This document shows positions 35,051 to 45,900 of a stretch of DNA of 64,000 nucleotides, in pieces (within the stretch, counting starts at the first letter, position 1; every line of letters starts with the position of its first letter). The notes beneath the pieces are model-generated. The model was not told the origin of the DNA and ran no database searches. It saw nothing but the letters and a program-made list of their open reading frames with translations. This DNA is from Blautia sp. Marseille-P3087 (GTDB lineage: Bacteria; Bacillota; Clostridia; Lachnospirales; Lachnospiraceae): positions 977,257 to 1,041,256 of the forward strand of contig NZ_LT635539.1 in assembly GCF_900120195.1 (NCBI RefSeq), in the 5' to 3' direction. The position numbers and the translations under genes were made by a program.

Positions 35051-36694
35051 TTACTGTTTCTTGATGTCTTTTGCAGCCGCAAAGCCGTAGTACTTGTTTG
35101 CAATGCGGACATAATACCATGATGTACCATTCTTGGCCTTCTGCGTGAAATTCATTATGTCAATGAGATTTCCTTTTGCAAGTTTCGGCCATTTCTTAAT
35201 AGTAGGATAATTCGTTCCAGCCCACGTGCGAACATCCGTAGATGTTGCCGTTACTTTTCCAACAAAGAGTCGCTGTGTCTTATCCTGTTTGTTGGTGATT
35301 GTGGTTGACTTGTTTGATGTTCCATCAACCTGCAGATATTTAGTAGCAGCCCATCCGATGCCAATACCTGCAACCTTGACTTTTGTCCACATACCGGATT
35401 TCTCGCCGTTGATTTCTACACGATTTCCCTTGTTGATCTGTCCGAGGACATAACCATTCGGTTCCTCGCGGATGTACAGGGCATCAACTGTAGATGTGAC
35501 CGTGCCGGTTGCTTTCCATGTCTCTGTAGAAGTTTTCTCATCTCCCCATGTAATCCAGATATAGCCGTCGATTACCGGATCACTGCGAAGATAGCGTTTA
35601 TTTCGGCAGGATCCGCCGTTTGTAATGACTCCTGCTGCACTTGAAGTGTTTCCTTCGTTGGTGTAGATGTACGTATTGCTATAAGAGCGGACAGATCCGA
35701 TGTGAGAGCCATCACGGAAGATAACAAGTGATCCATCTTTTGGCGTGCTGTGCCATGTACCATTTTTCTTCGCCCAGTTGGTGATTGACACACAGTTGTA
35801 AAATCCACCGCCCATGATCTGTAATGCTTTTGTAATACCTAAGACTTTCGCCAACTTCCAGAACTGATATTCTGCACACCATGGCTGCGCCTGACATCCC
35901 GGCTGTCCCCAGCTGTTGACATCACGGGCAAATTTGGTGTAGTTATTGTATCCGGCATTTTTCTGGAAATCGTCAAGATAAGCGTTTGTCCGTTTTTCCA
36001 GATACGGTTTATTGCCGCCATTGTTTGCATAATAATCACCGAGATCGGTGAACTCCTGTAATTTTGTTTTCGCCACTGCTGTTTCCTCCTTCTTTGGTTC
36101 TGCATAGTCCTTGTAAAATACATCTCTGTCTACGTTACCGGAAATTCCCGGAATCTTCGCTTTTGAGCTGTACTGCCATCCAACACCAATATCCGGCCGG
36201 AGTCTCTCCTGCAGGGTACCGTTGTCATTGGCTGGATAGCGGGCAATCCAGAACTCATATTTTCTGAGATGGCTGCAGATCACGTTCATGTACCAGTCAA
36301 GGTTGCAGTAGATTGCAAACTTGTATCCTGCTGCCTCGATGATCTTCCGGAAGGCATCCGCCATCTTGTGGATACTCTCTGCTCCGAGCGTTCGCTGGTT
36401 GTGATATTCCAGATCAAGGAATACCGGGAACTGAATCTTCCGGCTGTTAAGTGTTGATACTACCTTACGGGCTTCTGACTGGATCTCCGCGATGGTCATT
36501 GCGTACGAATACTTATATACTCCGACCGGGATCTTGTGTTTATTGCATCCGGCAAAGTTGGTTTCAAAATACGAATCCACTACATTTCCAAGTTCAGTTA
36601 TTCGGAGAAGCACGAAGTCCATGCCGTAAGCAGCGACCGTGTCCCAGTTGATCTTGCCCTGATGCGCAGATACATCAATTCCTTTTATTTCCAT
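35051..36694 (-). CDS. Phage endolysin: GH25 muramidase + CHAP + two SH3b domains
   Basis: A 547-residue lysin with two catalytic domains. Residues about 1-200 are GH25 (IKGIDVSAHQGKINWDTV, FPVFLDLEYHNQ, WIARYPA), cutting the glycan MurNAc-GlcNAc bond. Residues about 240-395 are a CHAP-like amidase/endopeptidase (QPWCAEYQFWKLA with the active cysteine, DGSHIGSVRSY with the histidine). Two SH3-type wall-binding repeats fill 400-547. AGGAGGGATGATAG precedes the ATG. It follows the holin gene by 37 bases, the lysis cassette of the prophage. Confidence 0.93.
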   Translation of the reverse strand: MEIKGIDVSAHQGKINWDTVAAYGMDFVLLRITELGNVVDSYFETNFAGCNKHKIPVGVYKYSYAMTIAEIQSEARKVVSTLNSRKIQFPVFLDLEYHNQRTLGAESIHKMADAFRKIIEAAGYKFAIYCNLDWYMNVICSHLRKYEFWIARYPANDNGTLQERLRPDIGVGWQYSSKAKIPGISGNVDRDVFYKDYAEPKKEETAVAKTKLQEFTDLGDYYANNGGNKPYLEKRTNAYLDDFQKNAGYNNYTKFARDVNSWGQPGCQAQPWCAEYQFWKLAKVLGITKALQIMGGGFYNCVSITNWAKKNGTWHSTPKDGSLVIFRDGSHIGSVRSYSNTYIYTNEGNTSSAAGVITNGGSCRNKRYLRSDPVIDGYIWITWGDEKTSTETWKATGTVTSTVDALYIREEPNGYVLGQINKGNRVEINGEKSGMWTKVKVAGIGIGWAATKYLQVDGTSNKSTTITNKQDKTQRLFVGKVTATSTDVRTWAGTNYPTIKKWPKLAKGNLIDIMNFTQKAKNGTSWYYVRIANKYYGFAAAKDIKKQ

Positions 36695-36731
36695 CTATCA
36701 TCCCTCCTGCTATATAGTAAACAGGGGACGA

Positions 36732-37202
36732 TCACTCGTCCCCTGAATCCTCTTTATTATCCATATTCACTTTTTCTTCTACCTGTGACTTCACGTGCTC
36801 CACGATTGGAAGAAGAAATGCCGGGATTGCTACTCCCATGTCTTTGATATTTTCCAGAATACTGATGATCTCATTACAGATGATCCAGATGGCTACGATG
36901 CATGCCACAAGGAACGTAAATGGTAATGTAATACCTGCGGTCTGGGATGCATATAAGAGCAGCTGATCAATCACTGCCCCTACCACTACCAGAAGCCACA
37001 TGCATACCTTTTTCATAATTCCTCGGATACTCTTATAAGAGTTAATGTCCTGTGATCTATATGTAGATGCCATGAGTCCTGTGGCATAGTCAAGGACATT
37101 GCATGCTACCATCAGAAGAACCGGCACTGCAAGTACTCCCAGAACTGAGCTGATCAGTGCAAACACCGCTGTAAAAAATGCTTTAATATAATTTTCTTTC
37201 AT
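36732..37202 (-). CDS. Phage holin family protein
   Basis: A 156-residue membrane protein of the phage_holin_4 (TcdE/Cph1-like) type with about three to four hydrophobic segments (AFFTAVFALISSVLGVLAVPVLLMVAC; MWLLVVVGAVIDQLLLY; FTFLVACIVAIWIICNEI) and a central YKSIRGIMKK. The start at 37202 has AGAAAGG before it; longer forms cross the palindrome at 37222. It makes the membrane lesion that releases the endolysin encoded next. Confidence 0.9.
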   Translation of the reverse strand: MKENYIKAFFTAVFALISSVLGVLAVPVLLMVACNVLDYATGLMASTYRSQDINSYKSIRGIMKKVCMWLLVVVGAVIDQLLLYASQTAGITLPFTFLVACIVAIWIICNEIISILENIKDMGVAIPAFLLPIVEHVKSQVEEKVNMDNKEDSGDE

Positions 37203-37221
37203 ATTTTTATCCTTTCTCCGG

Positions 37222-37235
37222 TTGCGCCGGCGCAA
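37222..37235. promoter_or_regulatory. 14-bp palindrome TTGCGCCGGCGCAA, copy 1
   Basis: A perfect palindrome 19 bases before the holin start, between the terminator at 37251 and the holin ribosome site. An identical copy lies at 52542. The GC-rich core is alien to the AT-rich surroundings, so it is probably a protein-binding site. Confidence 0.7.
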
Positions 37236-37240
37236 ATTGA

Positions 37241-37266
37241 CATTAAAATAAGAGCCTTGCGGCTCT
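37241..37266 (-). terminator. Terminator between the tail and lysis genes
   Basis: Minus-strand AGAGCC-GCAA-GGCTCT (37266-37251) followed by TATTTTAATG. It comes 26 bases after the XkdX-like stop. Confidence 0.75.
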
Positions 37267-37292
37267 GCTCTGATTTTCATATGCTTTCCCTC

Positions 37293-37418
37293 TTAGTACT
37301 CTTCTCCGGTAATCTGCTTATACTGCTCCGGGGTGATTACACCCTTGCCACAAAACTGTCTGATCTGTTTCTTCGTGTACAGATGCAGGTTGAAAAATCT
37401 CTTAATTTTCTCAAACAT
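37293..37418 (-). CDS. XkdX-like small tail protein
   Basis: A 41-residue protein starting MFEKIKRFFNLHLYTKKQI and ending in CGKGVITPEQYKQITGEEY, the XkdX pattern found next to holin genes in many Firmicute phages. Function unknown. GAGGAATAGAA precedes ATG 37418. It starts 2 bases after the preceding gene. Confidence 0.85.
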   Translation of the reverse strand: MFEKIKRFFNLHLYTKKQIRQFCGKGVITPEQYKQITGEEY

Positions 37419-37420
37419 TT

Positions 37421-37726
37421 CTATTCCTCACTTTCTAATAATGTGTCTGTCATCAGTGCCGTGTACATAACCTGTGCCTCGATACGATCTGCCTGAGTTG
37501 GTTGTTCTTCTGGGAGTTCCGTCTGAATCTTCTCCAACTCGGCAATCTCTTCGGGTGTCATATCTCTGTAGACCATTCCCATTACTGGTACTTCACGGGT
37601 ACGGGTTTCTTCGTGTTCTTCGGAGATGAGATTGCCCTCTTCATCGTATTCTGCTGGAACGGTTACTGTGTAGGATTCTGTTCTTGTATTGATTTGTTTG
37701 TATTCTGCTATTTTGCTCACTATCAT
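37421..37726 (-). CDS. Phage tail-region protein, XkdW-like position
   Basis: A 101-residue acidic protein (MIVSKIAEYKQINTRTESYTV, then PAEYDEEGNLISEEHEETRTREV and an MTPEEIAELEKIQTELPEE helix). Not recognised by sequence; its place between the receptor-binding gene and XkdX suits an XkdW-like minor tail protein. Contains no catalytic motif. Confidence 0.75.
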   Translation of the reverse strand: MIVSKIAEYKQINTRTESYTVTVPAEYDEEGNLISEEHEETRTREVPVMGMVYRDMTPEEIAELEKIQTELPEEQPTQADRIEAQVMYTALMTDTLLESEE

Positions 37727-37735
37727 TACCCCGCT

Positions 37736-39217
37736 CTATATACGTTTTCCATATATTGTGAACACAGTATTCTTCGAAAAATATCCTGCTGAGTAGTTAT
37801 CTTTCGCTGTAATGTTTATTTTGGTTATTCCTTTTGAATAATTACGATCACTGTATGGTGCTATTCCTAATCCATTTCCAACAAGGTTTGTACCTGACTG
37901 AAAATCATTATTTATAGGTATAGGATTGGATAAAATAACAAGCCCGCTTTTTTTACATATCGGTATCTGCATTAACATATATCGTAATTCTGTACTATTT
38001 TTTTGTAGAGATTGATACATCCATGTAGTGTAATCATTAATCGTCAATTGAAGTCGTGGAATGTTCACATAATTTAGTGATTTGTCTGTGATTCCTATGT
38101 TACAAACAATATAAAAATTTGCTTTTATAGGTTCGGCTAAATCTATTAACATAGAACTGACAATTTCTTCTTTGGATGGGTTCACAGTTGCTATTAATTC
38201 AAAATCATCTTCTGAAATAATCCCCATCCTCTCCCTAGCCGTCGCCTGTTCCTCGGCTGTCCATGCAGCACCTTTTCCGTCACACATGGCGGCTTTGACG
38301 GCGTAATCAAAGTTGGAACAATCAATTTCTTTTCTAAGACGTCTCTTATTTACATCGTCAATGCTTGCGGTATTTACTTTTAATCTTCCTTGTTGATTCA
38401 TTAGCCCAGTAGTATAGCCTCCGGCCGAGTTGTCGGTGTATACCAATCCAAGAGTATCATGCGAAGATATCGGTATCTCCGCCACACCGTCTTGCACAAT
38501 ACTCTCACCATTAATCCGCACATCCAAGTTACTTCCACCATCAGCCCACTCGCAAGTGAATGTGCCATCTTCGTTGACGGACTTGATTTTAAGGATTTTA
38601 CCAGCTTCGGGAGTTGGGGGGGCGGTTAGTTTGGTGCCGAGATCTTGTTTGATGGTTTTCAGTTCCTCAGATACGTTTCCGGATTCTCCGAAGCCGTCAA
38701 GGATTTCTTTGCCTTTTTCGGTGAGCTCGTTTTTAAGCCTTTCAGTATGGTCATTAAGGTCTGCCTTGATCTGGGTTTCCAGCTTGCTTAGTAATGTCTG
38801 CTGTTGCTCCGGAGTGACCTGTTTTTCTGCTTCGAATCCTGTGTATACCCGACCAGTAGCAGACCGGGTGTTGAATTTGTGGAGTATGTTGTCTCCCTCT
38901 GTCTGGTACAGGGTGAGGGAGAATCTTACATGTCCGGTGTATGCCGTAATATCCGGGGTGATTGGCCAGATGAAGTAACAGTTGGATTCATCGGATTTCA
39001 TTACTGTCTCATAATAGTTTGTGTCACCGTTGGCATTGACATAATTAATGCGTGGGGTTAATTTTTTCAATTCCAGTTCCCTATATGTAAGTGGGAGCTG
39101 GAATTGTACTGCATTAACTTCCACATCTCCGTTAATACCCAGAACCAGTTTTTCTGATGGTAAGATCAGTTCTCTCAGTTCTGGATCAACTGTAATTGTT
39201 GGTATGTTAGTGTTCAT
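37736..39217 (-). CDS. Baseplate / receptor-binding tail protein (BppU-type N-terminus)
   Basis: A 493-residue structural protein. Residues 1-130 resemble the BppU N-terminal baseplate-attachment domain (ELILPSEKLVLGINGDVEVNAVQFQLPLTYRE). A coiled-coil region about 135-190 (QQQTLLSKLETQIKADLNDHTERLKNEL) follows, then a short domain carrying the ARERMGI phrase common in tail fibres, and a receptor-binding-like C-terminus. Host receptor is unknown. It sits just after the fibre gene in the phage tail operon. Confidence 0.8.
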   Translation of the reverse strand: MNTNIPTITVDPELRELILPSEKLVLGINGDVEVNAVQFQLPLTYRELELKKLTPRINYVNANGDTNYYETVMKSDESNCYFIWPITPDITAYTGHVRFSLTLYQTEGDNILHKFNTRSATGRVYTGFEAEKQVTPEQQQTLLSKLETQIKADLNDHTERLKNELTEKGKEILDGFGESGNVSEELKTIKQDLGTKLTAPPTPEAGKILKIKSVNEDGTFTCEWADGGSNLDVRINGESIVQDGVAEIPISSHDTLGLVYTDNSAGGYTTGLMNQQGRLKVNTASIDDVNKRRLRKEIDCSNFDYAVKAAMCDGKGAAWTAEEQATARERMGIISEDDFELIATVNPSKEEIVSSMLIDLAEPIKANFYIVCNIGITDKSLNYVNIPRLQLTINDYTTWMYQSLQKNSTELRYMLMQIPICKKSGLVILSNPIPINNDFQSGTNLVGNGLGIAPYSDRNYSKGITKINITAKDNYSAGYFSKNTVFTIYGKRI

Positions 39218-39228
39218 GTTTCTTTCCT

Positions 39229-40110
39229 CTAAAATTCAGCAAATTGTAAAACAAGAAATGTTGCATCGGTGCTATGTGTGTTTGCAGTGGGGTTGACAAA
39301 GCCTACCTTCAGGCTGCCGGCAATAGCCGAACAGCTTGAAGGTGTAAGCCATCCGCTCGCCAGATACACCGGAACAAATACGGTTGCCCCATCAACAACT
39401 TTAAATGCTGTGGTTATATTTCCTGTATACGCTCCACTCGCAATAGACGGAACTTTGAATTTAACCGTTGTGGCTGCCAATAATTTCAATCCAGAAGATA
39501 CACCGAAAAGTTCTTTTGCCTGCGCAACGGTTGTTTTCTTTACCACATTTCCCGTAGCCCCCAAAAAGCAATCTGTATCTGCCGGTGCTGTATTCTCCGG
39601 AAGATCTGTTACTGTCTTACCGGTCACAGTACCAGCTACAGCATCTACCATGAGTGACTGTTGCACTGCTTTTTCAATTTCTGCCACATGTTTCTCATCA
39701 ATCAGGTTCTTGCAATCCTCTGCTGCCTTGGACGCGGTCTCGGCCGCCTTATTTGCAGTATTAGCTGCAGTGCTTGCGCTCGATGCCGCAGTATTCGCAC
39801 TGGAAACTGCCTTGTCTGCATTCGTCTTTGCGTCCTGTGCCGCTTTTGTGGCATTCTCACAGGCTTTCAGGGCTACTCCAACTTTTTCCTCGATATGATT
39901 GTCGATGGCTTCCCCTCCGGCCTCGTCGATCTGATCTACCATATCTTCATAGGTTGCCATACGTTTAACATCGCCCGGGGAAAAGCACTGGTAGATTGCT
40001 TTTCCGTCCGATGCGTGAGGATCCCCTTCTGTCACTACTGCAAGCTCACCGGTGCGGAGTTTCTGAGAATCAAATTTGTTGTACGGGCCGTGTCTCATTG
40101 TTATTGCCAT
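39229..40110 (-). CDS. Tail fibre protein with alanine-rich coiled coil
   Basis: A 293-residue protein. The N-terminus MAITMRHGPYNKFDSQKLRTGELAVV is a common connector of Firmicute phage fibres. A repetitive Ala/Asn/Thr heptad segment (about residues 82-140, NTAASSASTAANTANKAAE) forms a trimeric coiled coil. The C-terminal 120 residues are a beta-rich tip. It lies 1 base after the tail tip gene. Confidence 0.8.
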   Translation of the reverse strand: MAITMRHGPYNKFDSQKLRTGELAVVTEGDPHASDGKAIYQCFSPGDVKRMATYEDMVDQIDEAGGEAIDNHIEEKVGVALKACENATKAAQDAKTNADKAVSSANTAASSASTAANTANKAAETASKAAEDCKNLIDEKHVAEIEKAVQQSLMVDAVAGTVTGKTVTDLPENTAPADTDCFLGATGNVVKKTTVAQAKELFGVSSGLKLLAATTVKFKVPSIASGAYTGNITTAFKVVDGATVFVPVYLASGWLTPSSCSAIAGSLKVGFVNPTANTHSTDATFLVLQFAEF

Positions 40111-40111
40111 G

Positions 40112-42565
40112 TTAGTTACCTCTCATTTCTTTGACTGCCTGTTTCAGGGATTCAATTTCTTCTTTCTGCTGTTTGATCATTGCAAACATTGCCGGGATCA
40201 TAATACGCTCGTTCCAGTTCTCAGGCTTTCCGTCTACGTGGTCAACCGCCAAAGGGAAATATTGGTTAACATCATCGGCATTGAACATCGGAAAATCTAT
40301 TCCTACGCGTTCATCATGCTCGTCAAGATAGCCGTCTTTGTATCGTGCCATTATTGGTTTGATATTGTACAGGTTGTCGATAAATTCTTTAGATAGCTCT
40401 GTTCCAAGAATTTTATAGCGTTCGGAAGAAGAACTAAATTTGGATAATTGGAAAGTATTCATGTTGATGTAACAGTTGTATCCAGTTGTGACTGTTGGAT
40501 ATTTGTGCAATGTAATGCCGCCGCGGAAATCCACATCTTTATAATATGTTGCATAAGTACCATATTGGTCTGGAGTATTCGCTATATTCACTACATTTTT
40601 TATTTCAATGCTATCAAGATGCACATCCCCCCCGTTACTGCAAGAAAAGTTTTCAGTTTCAAGAGTCTCAAAGGTTCCGTCAAAATAATTATCGTTTTCA
40701 TTATTTATGGAAATTCCAAATCCTTCAAATTCTATTCCTGTGATGCTTCCATCTTCTTCATCCAGTTCCAAACCGCCAGAAACTGGAGTTATAGAACCAT
40801 CGAGAATCCTAATTGCCGAATATTCTATTGTGTTCCCTGCCGATATGTCAGCGTAGTCTATGGGATCCTTGTAGATAATGATTTTCCCATCTTGTATTAA
40901 TGTAGTTGTCAATCCCTTATCATTGTAAAACTGTAAACCATTGTTAGATAATGTTGATACGAGCTTACCTTTTGCGTCATAAGCTTTTAATACCCCATTC
41001 CCGTTACCTACACCGCCCAGGCTCAACGTTCCACCATATGCCCAATCCCAGTGGATACCGATCACGGAAAGGATGTTGAGGGCTGCATTGCCGTTACTGT
41101 CGAATCCTGCTTTCCAGACTGTGGTGGAGTCTTTGCCAGTGTAGTTTTTCGTTACAAAGAAACCATCAATACCGGATTTGTAGACAATTTTGGATTCGGA
41201 TAATTTCGGTTTGTCGTGCCGGTACACGATTACAGATCCGTCGTCCTGGATGATTTTTGTCTCGTGGAAACCTAATGTGTTGGCAGCGAGTTGGCTCATC
41301 TGCTGAACGACAAGGTCGTAGGCAGACATTTCCTGATTAGTGTAATTCCGGGCGGCAATCACTGCTCTGATATAATCTGAATTATAAGTTTTTTTACTGC
41401 TATTTCTCAGTGGACTGTCTGCACTGCATTTCAGGGACGTTTTTCCGTTGAATCGGTATGTAATGTCTGTCAATATTGACTGATATGTGTTCCCATTCTG
41501 ATCAATGACATAACAGATATCCCCAAACTCTGCAATCGGATAACCTATATATTCTCCCGAAAAAGCTCGGAATTTGAAACCGTTAATCAGTTTTCCAATT
41601 GCATTTACCGCGCTCTGCTCATTTCCTTTTGCAAGCTGGTTCTCTATGCTCAGGATATATCCCTCTTCGCCGCAGAGGTGTATTTTTCCTGCCATATCGG
41701 TAATCTGTATTCCGGTTATGACCACGTCATCTGCATCCGTCTGTGGCGGTGAAAGAAAATCATAGAACATGTGAAAATCATCCATCGACAAAAATGTCCC
41801 AGAATCGAACACATCGCCCGAAGAATAATCGTCAAAATTTCCACCATTAATATTGTCGCCATCCGCATAAAATTCTAAGCTCTCACTATTGTCGAAACTT
41901 CCTCCATTGCCTGCACCTTCCCACTCAAATACTGACAGATCATATGAACAGATCTGTAGGTAACCATTTCTATCAACCTTGGCATATCCACCAGCAATCA
42001 TTGCTGCCTGTGCCAACACCTCACGACAACTTATATTTTCTGGTTTTGCTTTGATGGAAAAATTACTGTTCTTGAAAGTTGCCGAACCCAGTGGGAGACC
42101 GCATTGCGCACAACATTCTCTTACCATCTCACCCAATGTTGTCGGAAACACCAGCTGCGTGGAATAGCTCGTATTGGCTTTGTACATGTCATCCACAGCC
42201 TGCACCGTGATAGTCGTACCGTAAGTTTCTGGGCTTGTTACTGTGAATTTTCCCAGATAGATAGTCTCATTGATTCCAGAACCCAATTCGAAGTGTAACT
42301 GCAATTGGATAGTAGCCATATAAAAGCTGTAATCTTCAAATCGTTGATCCTGATTCCTGATTTCCATTGAAAAAGCCCGACCAATTGCTACCCCCAGTGG
42401 AAAGCTATTGCTCCCAGCTCCATCTGTCAATTCATTTCCATTTATTGAAAGATCATGCTCCGTAAGATTTACCATCCGCCCATCCGCAAACAATATGCTT
42501 GCTGATGGTTTGAAGTTCGTCCTCTGGCGCATTGTTTTTCGAAATTCTACACTTGTATTTATCAT
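40112..42565 (-). CDS. Tail tip/spike protein with C-terminal S74 intramolecular chaperone
   Basis: An 817-residue tail protein. Residues 1-380 are like phage tail-tip (Tal/gp58) proteins with a late-control fold (LGKFTVTSPETYGTTITVQAVDDMYK). The middle is a beta-rich spike. The last ~110 residues are a peptidase S74-type chaperone (FSSSSERYKILGTELSKEFI, with MARYKDGY), which in other phages self-cleaves at a Ser-Lys dyad after trimer folding. It overlaps the preceding gene by 4 bases. Confidence 0.85.
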   Translation of the reverse strand: MINTSVEFRKTMRQRTNFKPSASILFADGRMVNLTEHDLSINGNELTDGAGSNSFPLGVAIGRAFSMEIRNQDQRFEDYSFYMATIQLQLHFELGSGINETIYLGKFTVTSPETYGTTITVQAVDDMYKANTSYSTQLVFPTTLGEMVRECCAQCGLPLGSATFKNSNFSIKAKPENISCREVLAQAAMIAGGYAKVDRNGYLQICSYDLSVFEWEGAGNGGSFDNSESLEFYADGDNINGGNFDDYSSGDVFDSGTFLSMDDFHMFYDFLSPPQTDADDVVITGIQITDMAGKIHLCGEEGYILSIENQLAKGNEQSAVNAIGKLINGFKFRAFSGEYIGYPIAEFGDICYVIDQNGNTYQSILTDITYRFNGKTSLKCSADSPLRNSSKKTYNSDYIRAVIAARNYTNQEMSAYDLVVQQMSQLAANTLGFHETKIIQDDGSVIVYRHDKPKLSESKIVYKSGIDGFFVTKNYTGKDSTTVWKAGFDSNGNAALNILSVIGIHWDWAYGGTLSLGGVGNGNGVLKAYDAKGKLVSTLSNNGLQFYNDKGLTTTLIQDGKIIIYKDPIDYADISAGNTIEYSAIRILDGSITPVSGGLELDEEDGSITGIEFEGFGISINNENDNYFDGTFETLETENFSCSNGGDVHLDSIEIKNVVNIANTPDQYGTYATYYKDVDFRGGITLHKYPTVTTGYNCYINMNTFQLSKFSSSSERYKILGTELSKEFIDNLYNIKPIMARYKDGYLDEHDERVGIDFPMFNADDVNQYFPLAVDHVDGKPENWNERIMIPAMFAMIKQQKEEIESLKQAVKEMRGN

Positions 42566-42942
42566 AAAGGGTTCACCCCTATAAGGTTAAAAGTTAATTT
42601 GTCATATACCTCTTCATCAGTTTTCCATGATCCCACGTTCAAGCTGCCTCTCCCTACGTAGAATTCATCCGTCCGCCACTTACCGTGATAAGCAGAAAGA
42701 TACCTGCATTTGAATTTATTGCCCTTTGCCACAATCTGAAGAATCTGAGACATCTCCTGCAAAGTAAGATCCGTTGCTTTATAGGAGTAAGCTTCTACTG
42801 TAAAGAGCGGAGTAACAAGTGCAACTCCGCTCATAGGCCGTCCCGAATCGTCTGTGTACGTTGTATCGAAAGAGACTCCCAAATTTCCCGAATCCGGCTG
42901 TTTTATTTCAATTTCGTTGAATAATAATTTTTCCTGTTTCAT
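42562..42942 (-). CDS. Small tail protein in distal-tail position
   Basis: A 126-residue protein (MKQEKLLFNEIEIKQPDSGNLGVSF...). It lies between the tape measure and tip genes, where the distal tail protein is usually found, but is much shorter than Dit (about 250). It contains the segment YSYKATDLTLQEMSQILQIV seen in small tail proteins. Structural role inferred from position. Confidence 0.75.
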   Translation of the reverse strand: MKQEKLLFNEIEIKQPDSGNLGVSFDTTYTDDSGRPMSGVALVTPLFTVEAYSYKATDLTLQEMSQILQIVAKGNKFKCRYLSAYHGKWRTDEFYVGRGSLNVGSWKTDEEVYDKLTFNLIGVNPL

Positions 42943-42952
42943 ATTCCACCTC

Positions 42953-45900
42953 TTACGTCAGTAAAAACGGATTTCTTCCCGTACGGTCCTGACTGAGCTT
43001 TGCTTCTTCAATTATTTCATCAAATATCGTCCTACGGTTCATCTGAGCAACAAAGCGGTAGTTTCCGCCGCCGTTACTCTGTCCTCCGGATTCTTCTCTG
43101 AAAATTTTTCTAATCAATGCTTCTGGTGCCTCAATATTATTTCCATTCTTCTGATCACCCAGCACGGCCAAAAACTCCGATCTCGGAGGAATAACCGCAC
43201 CACTTGCAAGATACGGGACACTGTTCACTCGCGGAAGGCTAAGCCATGAACTGTATCTTCCAGTCGATTTCGTGATTGGATTTGTATAATTGTAATTGAA
43301 CGTAAATGAACGTTCGATTCCTCCTACTGCACCATTAATGTTACTGATCGTGTTATTCACCCTGCGGATGATTTCATTGAATGTGTTGGAGATTCCTGCT
43401 GCAGCTCCGGAGATTCCGCTTGCCAGCCTATTTCCCATTCTGGTTCCGGCTGATTGCATCAGGCTTTCAAGTTTGCTTAGCTGTCTGCTTGTCGATGTCT
43501 CCATGTTTGAAATAATCTGTGAAATGCGTTCTCCCGCTTTTTCCCATTTCTTTGTCATGACATTGTACTGTGACGTAAAATGGGAATCCACTGTTTTCTG
43601 CATCTCACCAAGTTTCAGGTTTGCCGTCTGTTTCATCTGGTCAAGGTTTTTATCGACCTCTGCTGCAGAATTTCCCCAGTTCTTCACTGTGGAAGTATTC
43701 ACACCACCTGCTGCATCTTCTGCCGCTTTCTGAACCCCTGCCAGATTTGTTTCTGCATCCGTTTTCATTTTCGAAGTTGTTGACGTTACAGTCTGCTGTG
43801 CTCCTGTCATAGATGCATCTATGCTGGTCTTTGTTGCCTGCACTGCATTCGGGAAATCTTCACGCAGTTTTTTATCAAGTTCGTCAAGCGGCACTCCGGC
43901 ATCTTTTAGGCATGTGTAAACAGCATCTAACGCATCAGTTGTGTTGCTGTAAGGTACTTCACTGATTTTATCCCATGCAGTCTTATAAACTCCTCCAAAT
44001 TCATCAGATTTAAGTGTCAACTGATATAAGGTATCTTTCAGATCAGACACGCTAATTTTGCTGGTATCAAATTTGCCAGCAGTCTCAGAGACACCGTCCC
44101 CAAGAGCAGATATTTTGTCAGTCATTCCTTCAACAAACTCTGCTGATATACCTGCTTGCGCTCCGTATTGCTCAAGAGCTGTTCTAGCTTGCTCTGCTGA
44201 AACACCATACTCAGAAAGTTTGCTAACCATATCAGCGTACATTTCATCATGCGATTTTCCAAGTTCTTCATCGGTTTCAATTAATTTCCATAATTCTTCC
44301 GATTGATTGTTTGTGAGTTTTGCTACGCCAGCAAGTTGTGTTGCGTAATCATGTAAATAACCACCGTATTGAGTGGTCATTCCATTACCACCCTGCATAC
44401 TTTCCACCATTCCCGCAATTTTTGATGTCGCATATACCGCTGCGGCTGCAACTCCAACAATCAGACCAGCTTCCCCAACTAATGGTGCAAGTTCTTTTGC
44501 AAGCATCCCGAATTTACTGCCGGATCCTGCTGCTGCTTCACCAAGATCACCCAAAAGCTCACCTGCTTCTTTTGAACCACCACTGAATAAGTTTTTCAGC
44601 GAACTTGCTATACTGGCAATGTTCTCAGAAGTAAATAATTTCTTTCCAATTGCCCCTATCAGTAGTTTTATAAGACTGTCCAAACCTGTGATCTGTGCTA
44701 TCTTCACAGCGAGAAATGCTTTACCCAGAAAAGCAGCAATCTTTCCGGCCGTACCACCTTTCTCTAAACCGTCAAACAGATTTCCTATTGCATCTTTGAT
44801 TGCAATGATCATATCCCACAGGTATTTTCCCCAGTCAATTTCACTCAGCATAGTGCCAAGACCTTCGCCAAATTCTTCCCAGTTTGTATTCTTAAGGATA
44901 CCGACCAGGAATCCAACCAGATTACCAATGAAATCATTCAGAGATTTTCCTGCATCTTCCCATTTCATGTTGGAAAATGCAGTATTCAGTCCATCGGTCA
45001 CATTCTTTTCCAGATCATCCCATTTGACTGTCTTTGTAAAATTTCCCAGTAATTCAAAAGTTCCATTCAGTCCGGTTGTGAGTGTGATCGCAATTTCTGA
45101 AAAATCCACTTTATCAAAAAGTCCATTTACAGCCTTACCAAGGGCTTTTCCGAGTTCAGCCCAGCCCGTTAATCCGGCATCGTTCTTCTTCGACATGTCG
45201 GTAACGAAACCATTCAGCAAATGCCAAGAGATCATAAAGTAATTGCCGAGGAGATTACCGAGTTCTACCCAGCTTATTTCCCTGATGGCTCCTTTTAATC
45301 CCTGTGCAATCTTACTTCCCAGCTGTTTAAAATCAATGCCGCCATTTCCGATCAGCAAATTCGCTGTCCGTATCGCGGTATTGACGCCGGCGCCGATCAT
45401 CCTTCCCAGTAAATCAAAATCCAGATATTTTACCAGGCTGTTAAACGTTCTGGTAAAGGCTCTTACAAATTTCGTAATTTTAGGTCCGGCTTTCTTCCAA
45501 CTGATAGCGTCATAAACATGCCGCATCCCCTTATTGATCTCGTCAGCAAGGAATTTTCCCAGACCTTCCCAATCCTCTGATTTTATAAACTTCTTGATCT
45601 TATCGGCTATTTTTTTGATTTTGTTCTCAATTGGAACTTTCTCAAACATCTGCCCCGGTGTAGGTGCGGTGTACCCGCCATCTCCAGAGTTTGCACCAGA
45701 ATCACTGTCTGATTCAGTTTCATACCTTGACATTTCATCCAGTGGACTCAGATATCTCTTAAGGGCTTTCGCCGCCTTATCTGCATTGGTCGCTATTTTC
45801 CCCAGCCCTGCAGCATAATTTTCCTGAACCTTAACCGCCTTTGTGAATGTCTTCTGTCCTGTAAGTGATGCAAAAAACATTCCTACATACGTAGCTGTCC

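Noticed and set aside
44373-45242. 289-codon plus-strand open frame opposite the tape measure gene
   Set aside because: No ribosome site or promoter; the protein is a low-complexity Ser/Pro/Phe-rich shadow of the repetitive minus-strand gene.
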